This document shows, in pieces, positions 12,761 to 24,665 of a stretch of 64,000 nucleotides of DNA. The notes below the pieces were generated by a model. The model had not been told where the DNA came from. It was given only the letters and a program-made list of their open reading frames with translations, and made no database searches. How positions within the stretch are numbered: the first letter of the stretch is position 1; every line of letters starts with the position of its first letter. Position numbers and translations under genes: made by a program. This DNA comes from Girardinichthys multiradiatus (taxonomy: Eukaryota; Chordata; Actinopteri; Cyprinodontiformes; Goodeidae). The stretch is taken from NCBI RefSeq assembly GCF_021462225.1, contig NC_061794.1:19547784-19611783 (forward strand). The letters run 5' to 3'.

Positions 12761-12868
12761 CTTTGTCCAGAGAGGCATCTGGAGAGTTGAAGTCCATGAG
12801 ACTGCTGATTTCAGTCTTGTAGCAGAGCTCAGTGGTTGGGGGCTTCTGCTTGTGGTGAGGAGAGTGAT
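12761..12868 (-). CDS. Candidate internal coding exon, gene not recognised
   Basis: On the minus strand a pyrimidine-rich tract (TTTTTTCTGTTTGTTTGTTT) leads to ACACAG, then a 108-nt open segment ending AAAG before a GTACAA donor. The segment starts and ends in phase 1 and has length divisible by three, so it could be included or skipped without shifting the frame, as cassette exons are. The frame encodes about 36 residues, including HSPHHKQKPPTTELCYK and EISSLMDFNSPDASLDK. These are polar and Ser/Pro-containing, as in an unstructured linker or cytoplasmic tail. The frame also stays open into both flanks by chance, giving a 158-codon ORF at 12693-13169 that is not itself a gene. I do not recognise the protein. 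A chance exon-like sequence remains possible. Confidence 0.5.
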
Positions 12869-15800
12869 CTGTGTAAACAAACAAACAGAAAAAAGATAAT
12901 AAGTTGCTTTGATAGTTGAGAAACAGGGAGTAAAGAAGTTCAAATAAAGATAGTATAGAATACAAATGCATAAGATCATACCAAAACAAAGGCACTGTAA
13001 AGAGAAAAGCTAAACAGCACAAACACAACACAAAGTCCTCAGTAAGTAAAAAGTTTTTCTGTAAGGAACAAAATAAGTGAAGGTCTCTAACCAAACATGT
13101 GATGGAGACAGCATGATTAATACTGCCCATCAGGGCAGTCAACTCCATAAAATCTCCTTCAGTGCTCACATAATGAATTATTACTCTTCACTCTGAACGC
13201 CACACAACCTACCATTCATTAACACAACTACTGGCTCTAGGGAGAACCTGAATGGCCCAGCCAAACAAAACCATGCAAGCTTTTACAATCGAAGGCATTC
13301 AAACACAGAGGCCGCAGACTCAAATAAACATCACTATTTTTTCTGACCAGAGCATAATTTGATTTCTGGTGACGTTACGAGGTTTCTGATAGTGTTCCTC
13401 AGTAGCATATACCGATTGCATATTGAATGAATTGATTTAGATCAGCTCACATTAATGTGCATCTCAGTCACTGAAGCGTGCAATCAGCTTTTACCACACT
13501 TAAAACAGCCTCTTTTATGAGAATAACCTCTTTACTAGCCAAACTAGATATAAATTAAACATTTGAACCTTTATTAAAATAGATTTAAAAAAAATCACAT
13601 TATAGCCATCTGCATCTCCTTTAGTTCAACTTCTGCCCTTCACTGGTCTCCTCCTCCTCCACCCCACCATCATTCCACCACCCACCTATTAAGATGCTTT
13701 TACTGGTTGAATTACTTACAGCAATTGAGCACAGATGTGTCTGGGAGCTTAAATTCAAGAGGTATTTGCTGTCAATTCTACAGCATTAGCCAGCTCACTC
13801 TTTTAAATGGGCATTATAAGGCTACAAATAAAAGTCTAGTCCCTACCTAGGGTAATTGTAAATCAGATTTTCCTATTTTTTTATTCTTTGTAAATATGTA
13901 ATTTGTGTAACTCTCTGCAGCCTTTGGCCAGCAAAACCCACCTGTCAGTTTCTTTCCTTGAATAAAGTAAACATTCCCTCTGCATACGTGTCTGCACGTT
14001 TCAGGCAGCTAGAACTGCCCGTTAGCTTCGTGAAAAATATTCTATCTTCCTTGCATTGAGCCTTTGACAAGCCTTCACAGAAGTTTGGAGACTCAAGGGA
14101 AAGTTGAAAAGCATAGTGGAATAAATTCAGAGAAATAGGAAATCCACGATGGCTGCTGCTTAATAAAGGACAGAAGACGCCGGTACAGAGAAAATTATGA
14201 AATAGGCAAAATAGTGAGTTCAGGTTGGGACTGACATTTTGCATTGGTGCAAACCTTTGCAAAACACCACATCCCTGCTTTCTGATTTTATAAATCCAAC
14301 AAAACTCTGCATATTTAATTTAACAAGCAATAGAAGGAGCAAACAGGATAAGTGTTGTCACAAAGAAGATATAATTGTAACACTTTTAACGCCTCAATCT
14401 TTGCATTTAATGAGCATTTCTCTGCAATGTCACTATTGCTGACCTTGCATCAATGATCTTTTCAAATCCCTAAGAAGTTAAGTGAGGTCTGACTGCCTCC
14501 TTCAGTCTTCAGTTCAGCAAGCTCAAGTCAAACAAAGATTCTATGAAGAGCTGATAACACTGAAGAGCTGCTGAAACAATGAATAATATCATATCTTTTG
14601 CTGCTCCTGTTCTCTGCATGCAGCACAAGACCTTGAAAGAGACTGATCCTCCAAAGACCTTTATTTGAGTGCAGTGGATAAATTATGTTTGGGATGATCT
14701 GTTAAATATTAGAGAAGAGCATAATTTCCTCTGTCTGCTTTCAGCTCATACTTGTCTGTTGCTCCTCATAAGCCAACAAGAATATTGTTTTCATGAAGAC
14801 AAAGAAATCTCAAGAATAACCTTAGAGCAGATATAGGGATCTGCTACTAGGGGTTTAAGATGAATGATGAAAAGAAAGTACAACCTCTATCAAGGTTTTA
14901 ATGTAAAAATGATCTGATCCTTAGAAGGTCCTAAATATTTTTATCTGATCTCAAGTGTACAAATGGAAACGATAAATTCTATCATTCCGTTATTGCTTAT
15001 CAAACAAAGATTAATGTGTCCTTGATATATATCAAACATATATGTAGAAATATAGTATTTAAAGAGAACTGCATGAATAAGAAAGAAGTAATTTTCTGTA
15101 AAATTTAAAACAATATATACATTATTTTTAGGAATGGCCCAATCCTATTCTAAATATCAGATTAGGGTCCTAGTCCCACAAAAAAGGTTGTATTACTAGT
15201 GGAAAGTTCTGCATTCATTCATCAACATAAAATAGCTTCTAAAATACTTCTGTCAAGAGTAAGCAATTAAGTAAAATGCAGCTGACTTTTTCTTTAACTT
15301 TTGCAGTTTTCTAAAAGCTAATGATGGGGCTTTACGAATTAGTACCATCAGACGATTTAAGTTATCTTCATTTAATGGCGAACAGTTTAATTTATTGCTC
15401 ACACAAACCTGGATAGAAAAGCGAACTTGTCTGTAAGGAAACAAGGAGTTATTTGTACCAAACCAAAGTGATTAGTTATATTTAAAGCTTGCAGGTTTGT
15501 AACAATGTAATTTATTGTAACTAGATCTTCTCTTCATTTACCTGCTGTAAGAAAAGTGTTGTATAAATCCTTCAAAGTTTTTCTTTGATTTCTTAAATCA
15601 CAGTAGTGTATGTTTACACCACAATTACCCAGGTGGAGCGCAAAAAACATTTCTCTAGCAGATATAATAATACACAAAACCCATGGTTTAAGGAAATCCT
15701 AAAGGAAGCAGGATGCAGCTAAAGCAGGTAATAAAGGCATGCATTTTACTTTGAAGCTTCAAGATGCCGTTTAAAATACTAGGGCTGCACAATGTAACAT

Positions 15801-16075
15801 TTGCCAATTATTTTCGATGCCTATGCAACAATGAACTACTTTGGCATGCAGAGTCCAAGCTATTCTGGGACAACAGTTATGTTGTGTGAAACAAAATGTC
15901 TGTGATAAAATGGATGTTTCGTTTATTGAAAGATAAGAGCTGTCAGCAAAACCGACACCTGAAAGTATAATAATGACAAAACAGATTTTGTTAATTAGCA
16001 ACCAAATGCTAAAGGGAAATCAGTAGGCGTGATCTCATGTGGTTACTTTTATTATTACAGTAACGTACTGAAGTC
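12869..16075. other. Unique stretch
   Basis: No gene or repeat family was recognised. A pyrimidine-rich tract lies near 13640-13690. The longest open frame (13945-14262, minus, 105 codons) has no motif. If the exon at 12761-12868 is real, this would be the intron upstream of it. Confidence 0.55.
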
Positions 16076-16420
16076 GGGCTGCACGGTGGCACAGTTGGTA
16101 GCACTATTGCCTTGCAGCAAGAAGGTCCTGGGTTCAACTCCTGGTCAGGGGTATTTCTGCATGGAGTTTGCATGTTCTCCCTGTGCATGCATGGGTTCTC
16201 ACTGGGTACTCCAACTTCTTCCCACAGTCCAAAGACATACCTGTTAGGTTAATTAGTCTCTCTAAATTGCCCTTCAGTGTGTGATTGGTTGTTTGTGTGT
16301 TGCCCTCCGATGGACTGGCAACCTGTCCAGGGTGTACACTGCCTCCTGCCCATAGACCACTGGAGATAGGCACCAACTTCCCTGTGACCCAGGAAGAAGT
16401 GGTATAGAAAATGACTGACT
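16076..16420 (+). repeat. tRNA-headed SINE, copy C (most complete)
   Basis: This is the most complete copy. It starts GGGCTGCACGGTGG, has an A-box-like TGGCACAGTTGG (16088-16099) and a B-box-like GGTTCAACTC (16131-16140), then the shared body phrases TAGGTTAATTAGTCTCTCTA and CTGGCAACCTGTCCAGGGTG. It ends at GTATAGAAAATGACTGACTA. The box spacing fits a tRNA-derived RNA polymerase III promoter, but it is a retroposon and not a tRNA gene. Confidence 0.88.
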
Positions 16421-16597
16421 ATTGAAGCCATGGTGTGATGGCCACACCTGCAGCCACATAGTCCATAACACCAACATGCTTTCATATTTATATACACATT
16501 CACCATAAATACAGTTTCTGTTTATATTTTCATTTGACAATATTGAAATACATTAGATCTAATTGTAGCATGCACATTTGGTTAACTTTTGTATATT

Positions 16598-16615
16598 TAA
16601 CCCTAACCCTAACCC
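16598..16615. repeat. Three telomere-type TAACCC units
   Basis: TAACCC is repeated exactly three times. The tract is too short to be a telomere and is probably an incidental interstitial tract. Confidence 0.8.
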
Positions 16616-16619
16616 ACCA

Positions 16620-17060
16620 TATTGGAAGACCATGGAGTCTTTATTCTAATTTTTGCATAAGTTCTGTTTGCTATTGTGATTTGCTTAATTTATTTAGTTA
16701 TTAGTCATTCAAGTTAATTATTAAGCTAACTGTATTTAGTTATTTTTGTTGGTTAAATTTCTGTAGATGTTTTCCTTCCATTTTCCTCAGTGTGTCAGTC
16801 TGGTCTGATCAGCCAGTATTTAAGTGCCCTTTGTTTGTTGTGTGGGAAGTCAGTTTATTTGTTTTGAGCAGTTAGTTTAGGTTTTGTCATGTTAAACCCT
16901 GATTTTTTGTCTTGAGTTTAGCTTCTTCATTGGGCTTCTTTTAAGGGCCCTGTAACCGTTATTTGAATTTTGTTATTTGGGGAAATAAAACCAATGTTCT
17001 TTGAAAATTATTACTGTGTCCTCATGCTTGACCCGGTCTCTCACACACGGTCACGTCTAT
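16620..17060 (+). mobile_element. Possible LTR-retrotransposon LTR fragment
   Basis: The stretch has a TATTTAAGTGCCC box, a polyadenylation signal in GGGGAAATAAAACC (about 16980), and a following phrase TGTCCTCATGCTTGACCCGG that resembles the downstream part of fish LTRs. No terminal TG...CA pair or target duplication was found, so this is tentative. Confidence 0.3.
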
Positions 17061-20000
17061 TCCCACTGAACTGTTCATTTAAAATCTAACCATGATATTT
17101 TAAGATTTCTATGTAGAGTTATGCTATTTCATCTTGTAAAGGGCTACTGTCTTAATTGTGAATTCTAACCTGATTAAAGGAAGACATTTCATTGTATTAC
17201 AAGATATTCCACAAAGTTGAGTTGGGATTTCTCTTTGAAAAGCTCTTGAATTACATTTTAACGAAGACAACAAATCAGCATAAAATTGCAGAAAAACTTA
17301 ATATATCAACCTTCATCATATGTATAAATCTATTATATAAGAAGAGCTGCTAAGCTGTTTCAAGAATTCTGTTCAGAGACTGCCCAGGAGGAGGTCTTTA
17401 AAGTTAAGATAAAATCTAATTCATGCAGGTCTCTATGTGATTATAACACAAAATCCCCCATAGTGAAATGTTATTTATGCAAAATACCCCATTGTTGCAA
17501 AAAAGAAAGTCAGGCAAGGTGTATTTGTGGTTTTACTGCTGATTCTGTCTCATCCATTCCTGTTCCTTTCTCTTTACAAACTGACATCTCCTGGGCTCCT
17601 ACACTCAATCGTTAACTGTCCTTTTCTTTGGCACCTTTTCGGTCTTTCTTCTGTCAATGTTAAATGGGGTTCCCCGGGCTTGTCTCTCTCCAGAGCCAAC
17701 CATACTTTATCTGCTAACGCAGTACAGGAAATGGAGGTGGGAGGAACAAAAGAACACTGTAATGAGTCGTGGAAGGTGATTAAGAAATGAATAGTCCTTG
17801 CTGCTGGAATCTTCGCCACACTGCCCATGTGCCCTAGCACAGTCTGCAATCAGCAGATAGACACAATGCTTCACTTTTCTTACGGCTGCCATTCGCTTTT
17901 AATTGTACAGACATTCACTGGTCTTCAAGCCTGCCAGACTTGAGATATAGCTCATGTATTCATGCATTAATCATTGGCAGCCAGGACAGGCCCCTTCTCG
18001 GGTGCTTCATCTGCCTCAAGACCCCAATTCAGGGCACCCTATAAATATCAAGTAGATAAACAAAACTAATGGAGCAGAGTGCAATTTTGTGAAGCCAGTT
18101 CTTAACGTTCAGCCACCCACTCTAACCAGTCCCAGATTTCAAGATGCCTCCTTGTCAGTTCATATTATAATGAAAGGCTAGCGAATGTGTGAGGCAGTCC
18201 ATTCAAGTAAATGTGTAGGCTGGGATGTTATTTGTTCATGTCAGGACTCAGGAGACAATAAGCTCCTGTTTGAAAGACTTTACTCGGGTGAAGTTCATTT
18301 TTGGTGAATGTAATTTTGAGAGATCAAGAGAATGAACACATCACTTCAATATAGTCAGTGAAAGATGTCCAGCTTGCTCAGGTTTATAAAATGTGCCTGG
18401 AAGCAATGTAGTTTTTTAAAGTAGACTTAGCACAGCTACTTTAACACCATCATTGTGACTGGAATTAAAGCTCTTCAGCAGATAGAAAGCTGCACATCAA
18501 TTGCATTTGATAGGCTTTAATTTAAGCTTTCCTCATAACAGATATTCACCGGTACTCTTCAACAGCCTGCAGCATCTATGAGGTGGTGCATTCTTTGGAA
18601 ACAGTAAGATATGAAAATGGATGTTGTTTAAATGTAATTAGCAATGCTAACTAAGAGGCCAAAGAACCCTATATATTTAGAAGGTCTAAAATTGTCTGTA
18701 AACACAGCATAGCTTGTAGTTATGGAGACATAGACATGATCGCAGCAAAGCCAGTTGCAGGAAATTATTTTTGTTTGAAAAAATGTGAATGAGCTACAAC
18801 AACATTTAATTTCACTTAGGGATTAATAAAGTATTTTTGAATTTAATATTGATTTTTGAAACATTCAGAGAACACTTTCATATGTGTTTATTGCATTAGT
18901 AGGCATGAACTGAAATCTGTTTTTTTTACACCACAAAGCAGCATTCATGATATTCTGATTTTAAGAAGAGGATAATGATGGGTTTCCCTTTGTTTACATA
19001 AATGTAATCTGTGTATATTTAAACTAACTTGTCTGGAATATTTAAATTTCTGAAATACTTAACCGATTAAGCAAAAAACAATAATACATAAAAAAGAATC
19101 ATATTAGGTAAAACTGCAAACAAATCCTAAATAGTGCATTTAAGTTTCGTTCTGAATTAATCTATGAAATACCATGTAGTTCAACTATTTTTATGAGCAG
19201 ATTTATAAAGTAATTATCACTCAAAGCCATTGGAAAATGACTGAATATGATATTTTAAAAGGGGCCATTGGAAATGTTTTTGTGCTGCAAAGATAGTAAA
19301 GCACATTAATGTCACACATTCTTCTTTTAAGCAGTCCTCCATGCTTTACTATATAAAATTATGTTAAACCAGTTTTTGAAATTCCATCTAAAAGCCACTT
19401 ACATACCACATGTTTTGAATGGAAAATGGAAATTACTACTCCTGTCACATTAATGGATTCCTAAATGAGCCTGTTCTAAAAGGAGACGTTCATGCCATCT
19501 ATCTGTGATTAAATAGATTGTGTTTTGAACATGTTTAGATTAAAATTAAACTGCACTATGTTTATTGTTTTCAATTGGATGTTGGCTGTCATAGTCCTCT
19601 ATGTTTTATTTTTAATTTACAGTGGAGGAAAAGGCTGCTTGTTTTTTAGATGCATAGGCTGGTTTAATTAAATTATTTGTGAGATGTGTGCAATTTTATG
19701 ATAATAACAACAATTCTTCAAAAATACCTAGAAAATTGGTATGCAGTGGTAAAGTACATAGGTACAAACTGCTTTGTTTATGGAATGAAATTTGGGAAGT
19801 AGGTTGGGATAAAATAGCACAGTAAAGGGAGCAAATTACATTTATTAACTGAAGAAATGTGACCCTGACTGGCTAATTGTATGTATATAAACCTTTGAAA
19901 CAAAATAAATTATTATTATCTAACATCAGTCACAGTGAAGAACACAGTATAAGACTTATGAGTTTTGTTCAGAGATTAATGCTGTTTAGCAACAGGGTAT

Positions 20001-20984
20001 TTTTTCTACAAAACCAGGCAGACAGACACAGATGGTATATTGGTGGACAGCAACTAATTCAGGGGTCTTCATACGTGCAGCGATGTGGATCAGAAGCCAT
20101 ATGTGACATCACAGGACGCAAGAAATGTCATTATAAGTCTGAGTAAGAGCTGTGTTTCCATTTTATATGAGGAGGACCATCAAAAGGCAACAGGGCCAAC
20201 ATATTGATGACTGTAATCATGTGTGCACCTTTTGTAGTTTGTTTTCCAAATATAATCACCATACAACCAGGAAAATACACCAGTATAAAGTCTATAAATA
20301 GTTTAAACTAATTATGGATGACAACTTCTATCCCAGAAGTTCTGTTGATCCAGCACAATTAAAAAAACAATCCAACTCTACAAACAGAACAAACATTATG
20401 GAGCTGTTAATAAAATAAAAAAACATATAATGACTGCAGTAATTTCTACTCTTCTCCTTTCGTGTCATTTAATCTAGCAATATGTGTTGTATTATAGTCT
20501 GGGTTCCGCTTCATATTTATTTCTAAAATGTAACTGTCTCTATAAAAAACCTTTAGGAATGCTAGTATGCAATAAAAACACAGTAACAAGAAAAGGTGTA
20601 CAAATATAAACTGTTTCTTAATAAAAAGTGAGTAAAAATCTGAACCTAATATTAGGAATGCTTACTAGTGACAAGAACCAACTGGTTTTACACTTAACTG
20701 GTGACACAACTGGTATGACACAAACATTTTTGGGAAACAGTGAAAGCACCATAACTCACCGGCCGATTAGTGCTACCTGTAGCCAATTTTATCGTGGAAT
20801 TTATGAACCCAAAATTAGCAACAATAATCAATACAATGTTGAAAGAATTTGTTAAAGGCAGCAAAAGGGAATATCAGAGTGATAAAAATAAAACTTATTT
20901 TCTACAGACTTTTGATTATTATTCACACAGACTGCCACCGAAACAGATTTCCAAATCATGTTCAATCTAATTGCAACTGAATTC
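17061..20984. other. Unique stretch with one LINE-tail-like motif
   Basis: No gene was recognised. Around 18815-18845, TTAGGGATTAATAAAGTATT resembles the 3' tail shared by several fish non-LTR elements, but no body is attached. Open frames are at most 91 codons. Confidence 0.5.
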
Positions 20985-21612
20985 ACTACATTGTGTCCTC
21001 TAGGCCAAAGAGCAAAAGGACTGTCCAGATTGTTATCAGCGCAAAGTTCAAAAGCCAGCATCTGTGATGGTATGGGTGTGTGTTAGTTAAGGTAACTTGC
21101 ACATCTGTGAAGGCACCATTAATGCTGAAAGGTACATACGGGTTTCAGAGGAACACATGCTGCCATCCAGGCAAGGCCTTTTTCAGGGACATCACTGCAT
21201 ATTTCAGCACAACAATCCCAAGCCGCATTCTGCACGTGTTATAACAGCGTGGGTTCGTCGTAAGAGAGTTCCGGTACTAGACTGGCCTGCTGCAGTCAAG
21301 ACCTGTCTCCTATTGAAAATGTGTGGCTCATAAGTCAAAACATATGACAACGGTGACCCCGGAGTGTTAAGCAACTGAAGTTGTACATCAAGCAAGAATG
21401 GGAAAGAACTCCATCTACAGAACTTCAACAATTAGTGTCCTCAGTTCCCAGACGCTTATTGAGTGTTGTTAAAAGGAAAGTTGATGTAACAAAGTGGTAG
21501 ACATGCCCGTGTCCCAGCATTTTAGGAACGTGCTTTTAGGTTGAACAGGATGTCCCAATCATTGTATTCTGTTTTTATTTATGTTACATCCCAACTTAAT
21601 TGGAATTGGGTA
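20985..21612 (+). mobile_element. 3' part of a degenerate Tc1/mariner element
   Basis: The plus strand preserves the last third of a transposase. It includes a FQHNNPKPHSARV motif where the usual second catalytic Asp reads Asn, then RVPVLDWPA, and after a frame change IKQEWERTPSTELQQLVSS and RRLLSVVKRK before the stop. It runs into the element's 3' end, ending TTAATTGGAATTGGG. The 5' half is missing or unrecognisable. The Asp change, the frameshifts and the truncation make it inactive. Confidence 0.8.
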
Positions 21613-22181
21613 TATACTTTATAGAAAATTCACACATAGACTTCTGCCATGCTAATTAACTGTGGTAATCACGTTAAACACAAATAAAATATGTCAAGGG
21701 CAGAAGAAACAATCTCAGCTTCATTATTAGCTGTGACGGGTTGATCAGAAACTCAGAAATTTGATATTTTTATGATCAGATACTAAGAGCTACCTGGTCA
21801 CAATGACAGCCTTGGTGTGGAAGCCTTCACTGAGGACTGAAGACTCAAAGTCAGATATTTTCAGTTTAAGTGACAAGTTTAAAATTATGTCTAAGGAGGC
21901 ACTGAGAGGTAAAAAGCATGTTGTTCACTTAGGCAGCAAGAGAATCAGGCTTTCACCAGACTTTCTATTTTATTCTTTTAAGCTTTCTGCACAGTGCATT
22001 ATTTTAAATTGTTGATCAGTATCTGGAAATTCAGGTATGGACAGATTTTCTCTATTGCAAGCCTGTATGCTAGCTGCCCTAACTGCACTAATTATTAATA
22101 TAATATGTAATGAATGATTAGTATCAGCAGTTTAAAGCTTTTCAAAAATTGTAGGAAAGTAAATTTTGATTAGTCTCAGTT
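21613..22181. other. Short unique stretch
   Basis: Nothing is recognised here. The only frame over 60 codons (21803-22015) has no motif. Confidence 0.55.
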
Positions 22182-23746
22182 AATTCAATTCAATTCAATT
22201 CAGTTTTATTTATATAGCGCCAATTCACAACACATGTTGCCTCAAGGCACTTCACAACAGTCAGGTACATACATTCCAATTAATCCTAACAATTGAACAG
22301 TGCAGTCGGAGTTAGCTTTTTATTCAAATTGGATAAAAAGTTTTTCTATCTAAGGAAACCCAGCAGATTGCATCCAGTCAGTGACTTGCAGAATTTCCTC
22401 CTCCCGGATGAGCATGTAGAGACAGTGGACAGTCACTGGCGTTGACTTTGCAGCAATCCCTCATACTGAGCATGCATGTAGCGACAGCGGAGAGGAAAAA
22501 CTCCCTTTTAACAGGAAGAAACCTCCAGCAGAACCAGGCTCAGTGTGAGCAGCCATCTGCCACGACCGACTGGGGGTTTGAGAGAACAGAGCAGAGACAC
22601 AAAAAGAACACAGAAGCACTGATCCAGGAGTACTTTCTATGGGAAGGAAAAGTAAATGTTAATGGATGTAGCTCCTTTAGTGGTTTCACCTAGAAAGAAA
22701 GAACAGATAAACTCTGAGCCAGTTTTCAAGGTTAGAGTCTGAAACAGAGCACATATAATTAGTTACAGTAAAAGCTCAGTCAATTTCCATGTCTAGGAGA
22801 GAGAAAGGGTTAAACACTAAAAGACAGGGCTATGTGGATCATCGGTAGAGGGTGAGCATTAAGTTGTTGCCAGCAGAAGCTGGGACGATTCCCCTCTCCA
22901 GAAAGGTGTCACAGGTAGACACAGAGCCAAGCCAGGTGTAGCTTCAAGGAAGAGAAAAGAGAGAACAAGGTTAAAAGCTGAAATAACAGCAAACAATGCA
23001 AAATTGGAGAGTAGTGTGAGAATGTAGCGAAGAGGGTGAAAGTGGTCGTTATGTCCTCCAGCAGCCTAAGCCTATAGCAGCATAACTACACAGATAGTTT
23101 CAGTTCAGATTATTTAGTTAAACGGCGCTTATTTACAACAATGTCGTGTCAAGGCACCTCACAAAGGGTCCCACTGATGGTCATTGTTATACTAAAAACC
23201 ACAATGATTCGGATACCTCCCTCTGTCAGACTGATTATAACCATTGGAAAAGAGAAGGGGTCATACAGGTAGCAGAAATGGAGGGTGTGTTTGCACCTCA
23301 ACCATAACTGAGCCGGTTTAGGCTAAACCTGACTCCCCCTTACTCCAATCAACAGGGAGGGAAGAAGGCTCCCTCCCTGATAAACTAAGCCACTCTAACT
23401 ATAAGCTTTATCAAAAAGGAAAGTTTTAAGCCTAGCCTTAAAAGTAGACAGGGTGTCTGCCTCACGGACTAAAGCTGGGAGCTGGTTCCACAGGAGAGGA
23501 GCCTGATAACTAAAGGATCTGCCTCCCATTCTACTTCTAGAGACTCTAGGAACCACCAGTAAACCTGCAGTCTGAGAACGAAATGCTCTGTTAGGAACAT
23601 ATGGAACAATCAGATCTCTGATGTATGATGGAGCTAGATCATTAAGGGCTTTATATGTGAGGAGGATAATTTGAAATTCTATTCAATAGAATATTCTATT
23701 CTATTCCAATGAAGGGAAGCTAAAATAGGAGAAATATGATATCTCT
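22182..23746. repeat. Composite fish dispersed repeat with two head modules
   Basis: It begins with AATTC pentamers and TTTTATTTATATAGCGCC, continuing to CTCAAGGCACTTCACAACAG. It then runs through phrases typical of a high-copy fish repeat, such as GGAAGAAACCTCCAGCAGAA and CCAAGCCAGGTGTAGCTTC. A second, diverged copy of the head lies at about 23098-23182 (AACGGCGCTTATTTACAACA, CAAGGCACCTCACAAAGG). It is followed by another module ending near CCAATGAAGGGAAGCTAAAA. The superfamily is not certain to me. The 83-codon frame at 22442-22693 is part of the repeat and not a host gene. Confidence 0.75.
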
Positions 23747-24665
23747 TTTTAATGAGCATTCAGGATGTAAAGGCTTGTTACATTATGTGTAGTGCAAATA
23801 AATTATAGTTACAATACAAGATTAATTGCCAGTTGAACACATCTATTTGAATAAAAGTTTTTTAAAACAAAATTATTTTGGACTGATCACACCTCTTATT
23901 TAAAAGATCTGGCTCAGAGTTATTTAAACCAGAGCTGTTAATTACAGTTCTTTTCAGACGAACTATAAATAAAGGTAAGCAATTTAGAGCTTTGGAAAAA
24001 CTGAAGCTGGCTGAGAAAAGTGCAAATGAAATAAAAATTGCTTTGTTTGCTTAATCTGTATAAAACTACTAATCATTTTCAGTTTCTGAATTCTGTAGGA
24101 AAAATATTTGAAATGGAAATGAAACATGGTCCAGTGCTTTTTTCACTAAGTGACAGGTTTAATGAACATTATCTGTTCTGTAAATCCTAATGTTGTGTTT
24201 CGTTTTTAACACAACATGCAGGTGTATGCGGATGTGTGTCTGTTGATTTAAACAAATCAACAACTCTTATCAAAGTGTTGTTGTGAATAAAAATAAACAA
24301 AAACACAAATATCTTCCCGTTACTATAAAGCCATTCCTTTCCTTTCAAACCATCCAAGGCAATACAAACGCCTTCATCCCTGTTTCCTCACAGGCCTTTC
24401 TTTGCTCCACGTTGCTCTGTTCACACTAAAACTCACCAACAACTGATAAGTACTCATTACGTCTGCTTTCATTGCTAACTGTAGAACAGCGTTCATGTCC
24501 TCCTTCCCAAGGGCTCCTTGCTCCCGCCTCCACATCCCTGATTATCATGTCTTCTTTACCTTTTCATGACTTCATCTTCTCCTTTCATCAGCCCTTTTCT
24601 TTCAACTACACTCTGTGTCTGCCCTTTCTTTTTCTACTTTTCTGTCACTTATATTCTACACTGAC
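23747..24665. other. Unique stretch
   Basis: No gene or repeat was recognised. A pyrimidine-rich segment at about 24480-24650 gives a 66-codon frame without motifs. Confidence 0.55.

Noticed and set aside
12693..13169. 158-codon minus-strand frame as a single-exon gene
   Set aside because: Only 12761-12868 has coding character. The rest reads through a polypyrimidine tract and AT-rich flanks, and there is no start context.
16076..16420. tRNA gene at the SINE head
   Set aside because: The A and B box-like motifs belong to a tRNA-derived SINE repeated five times. No cloverleaf with intact acceptor and anticodon stems could be drawn.
22442..22693. 83-codon frame as a small host protein
   Set aside because: It is wholly inside the composite dispersed repeat, which often produces such spurious predictions.
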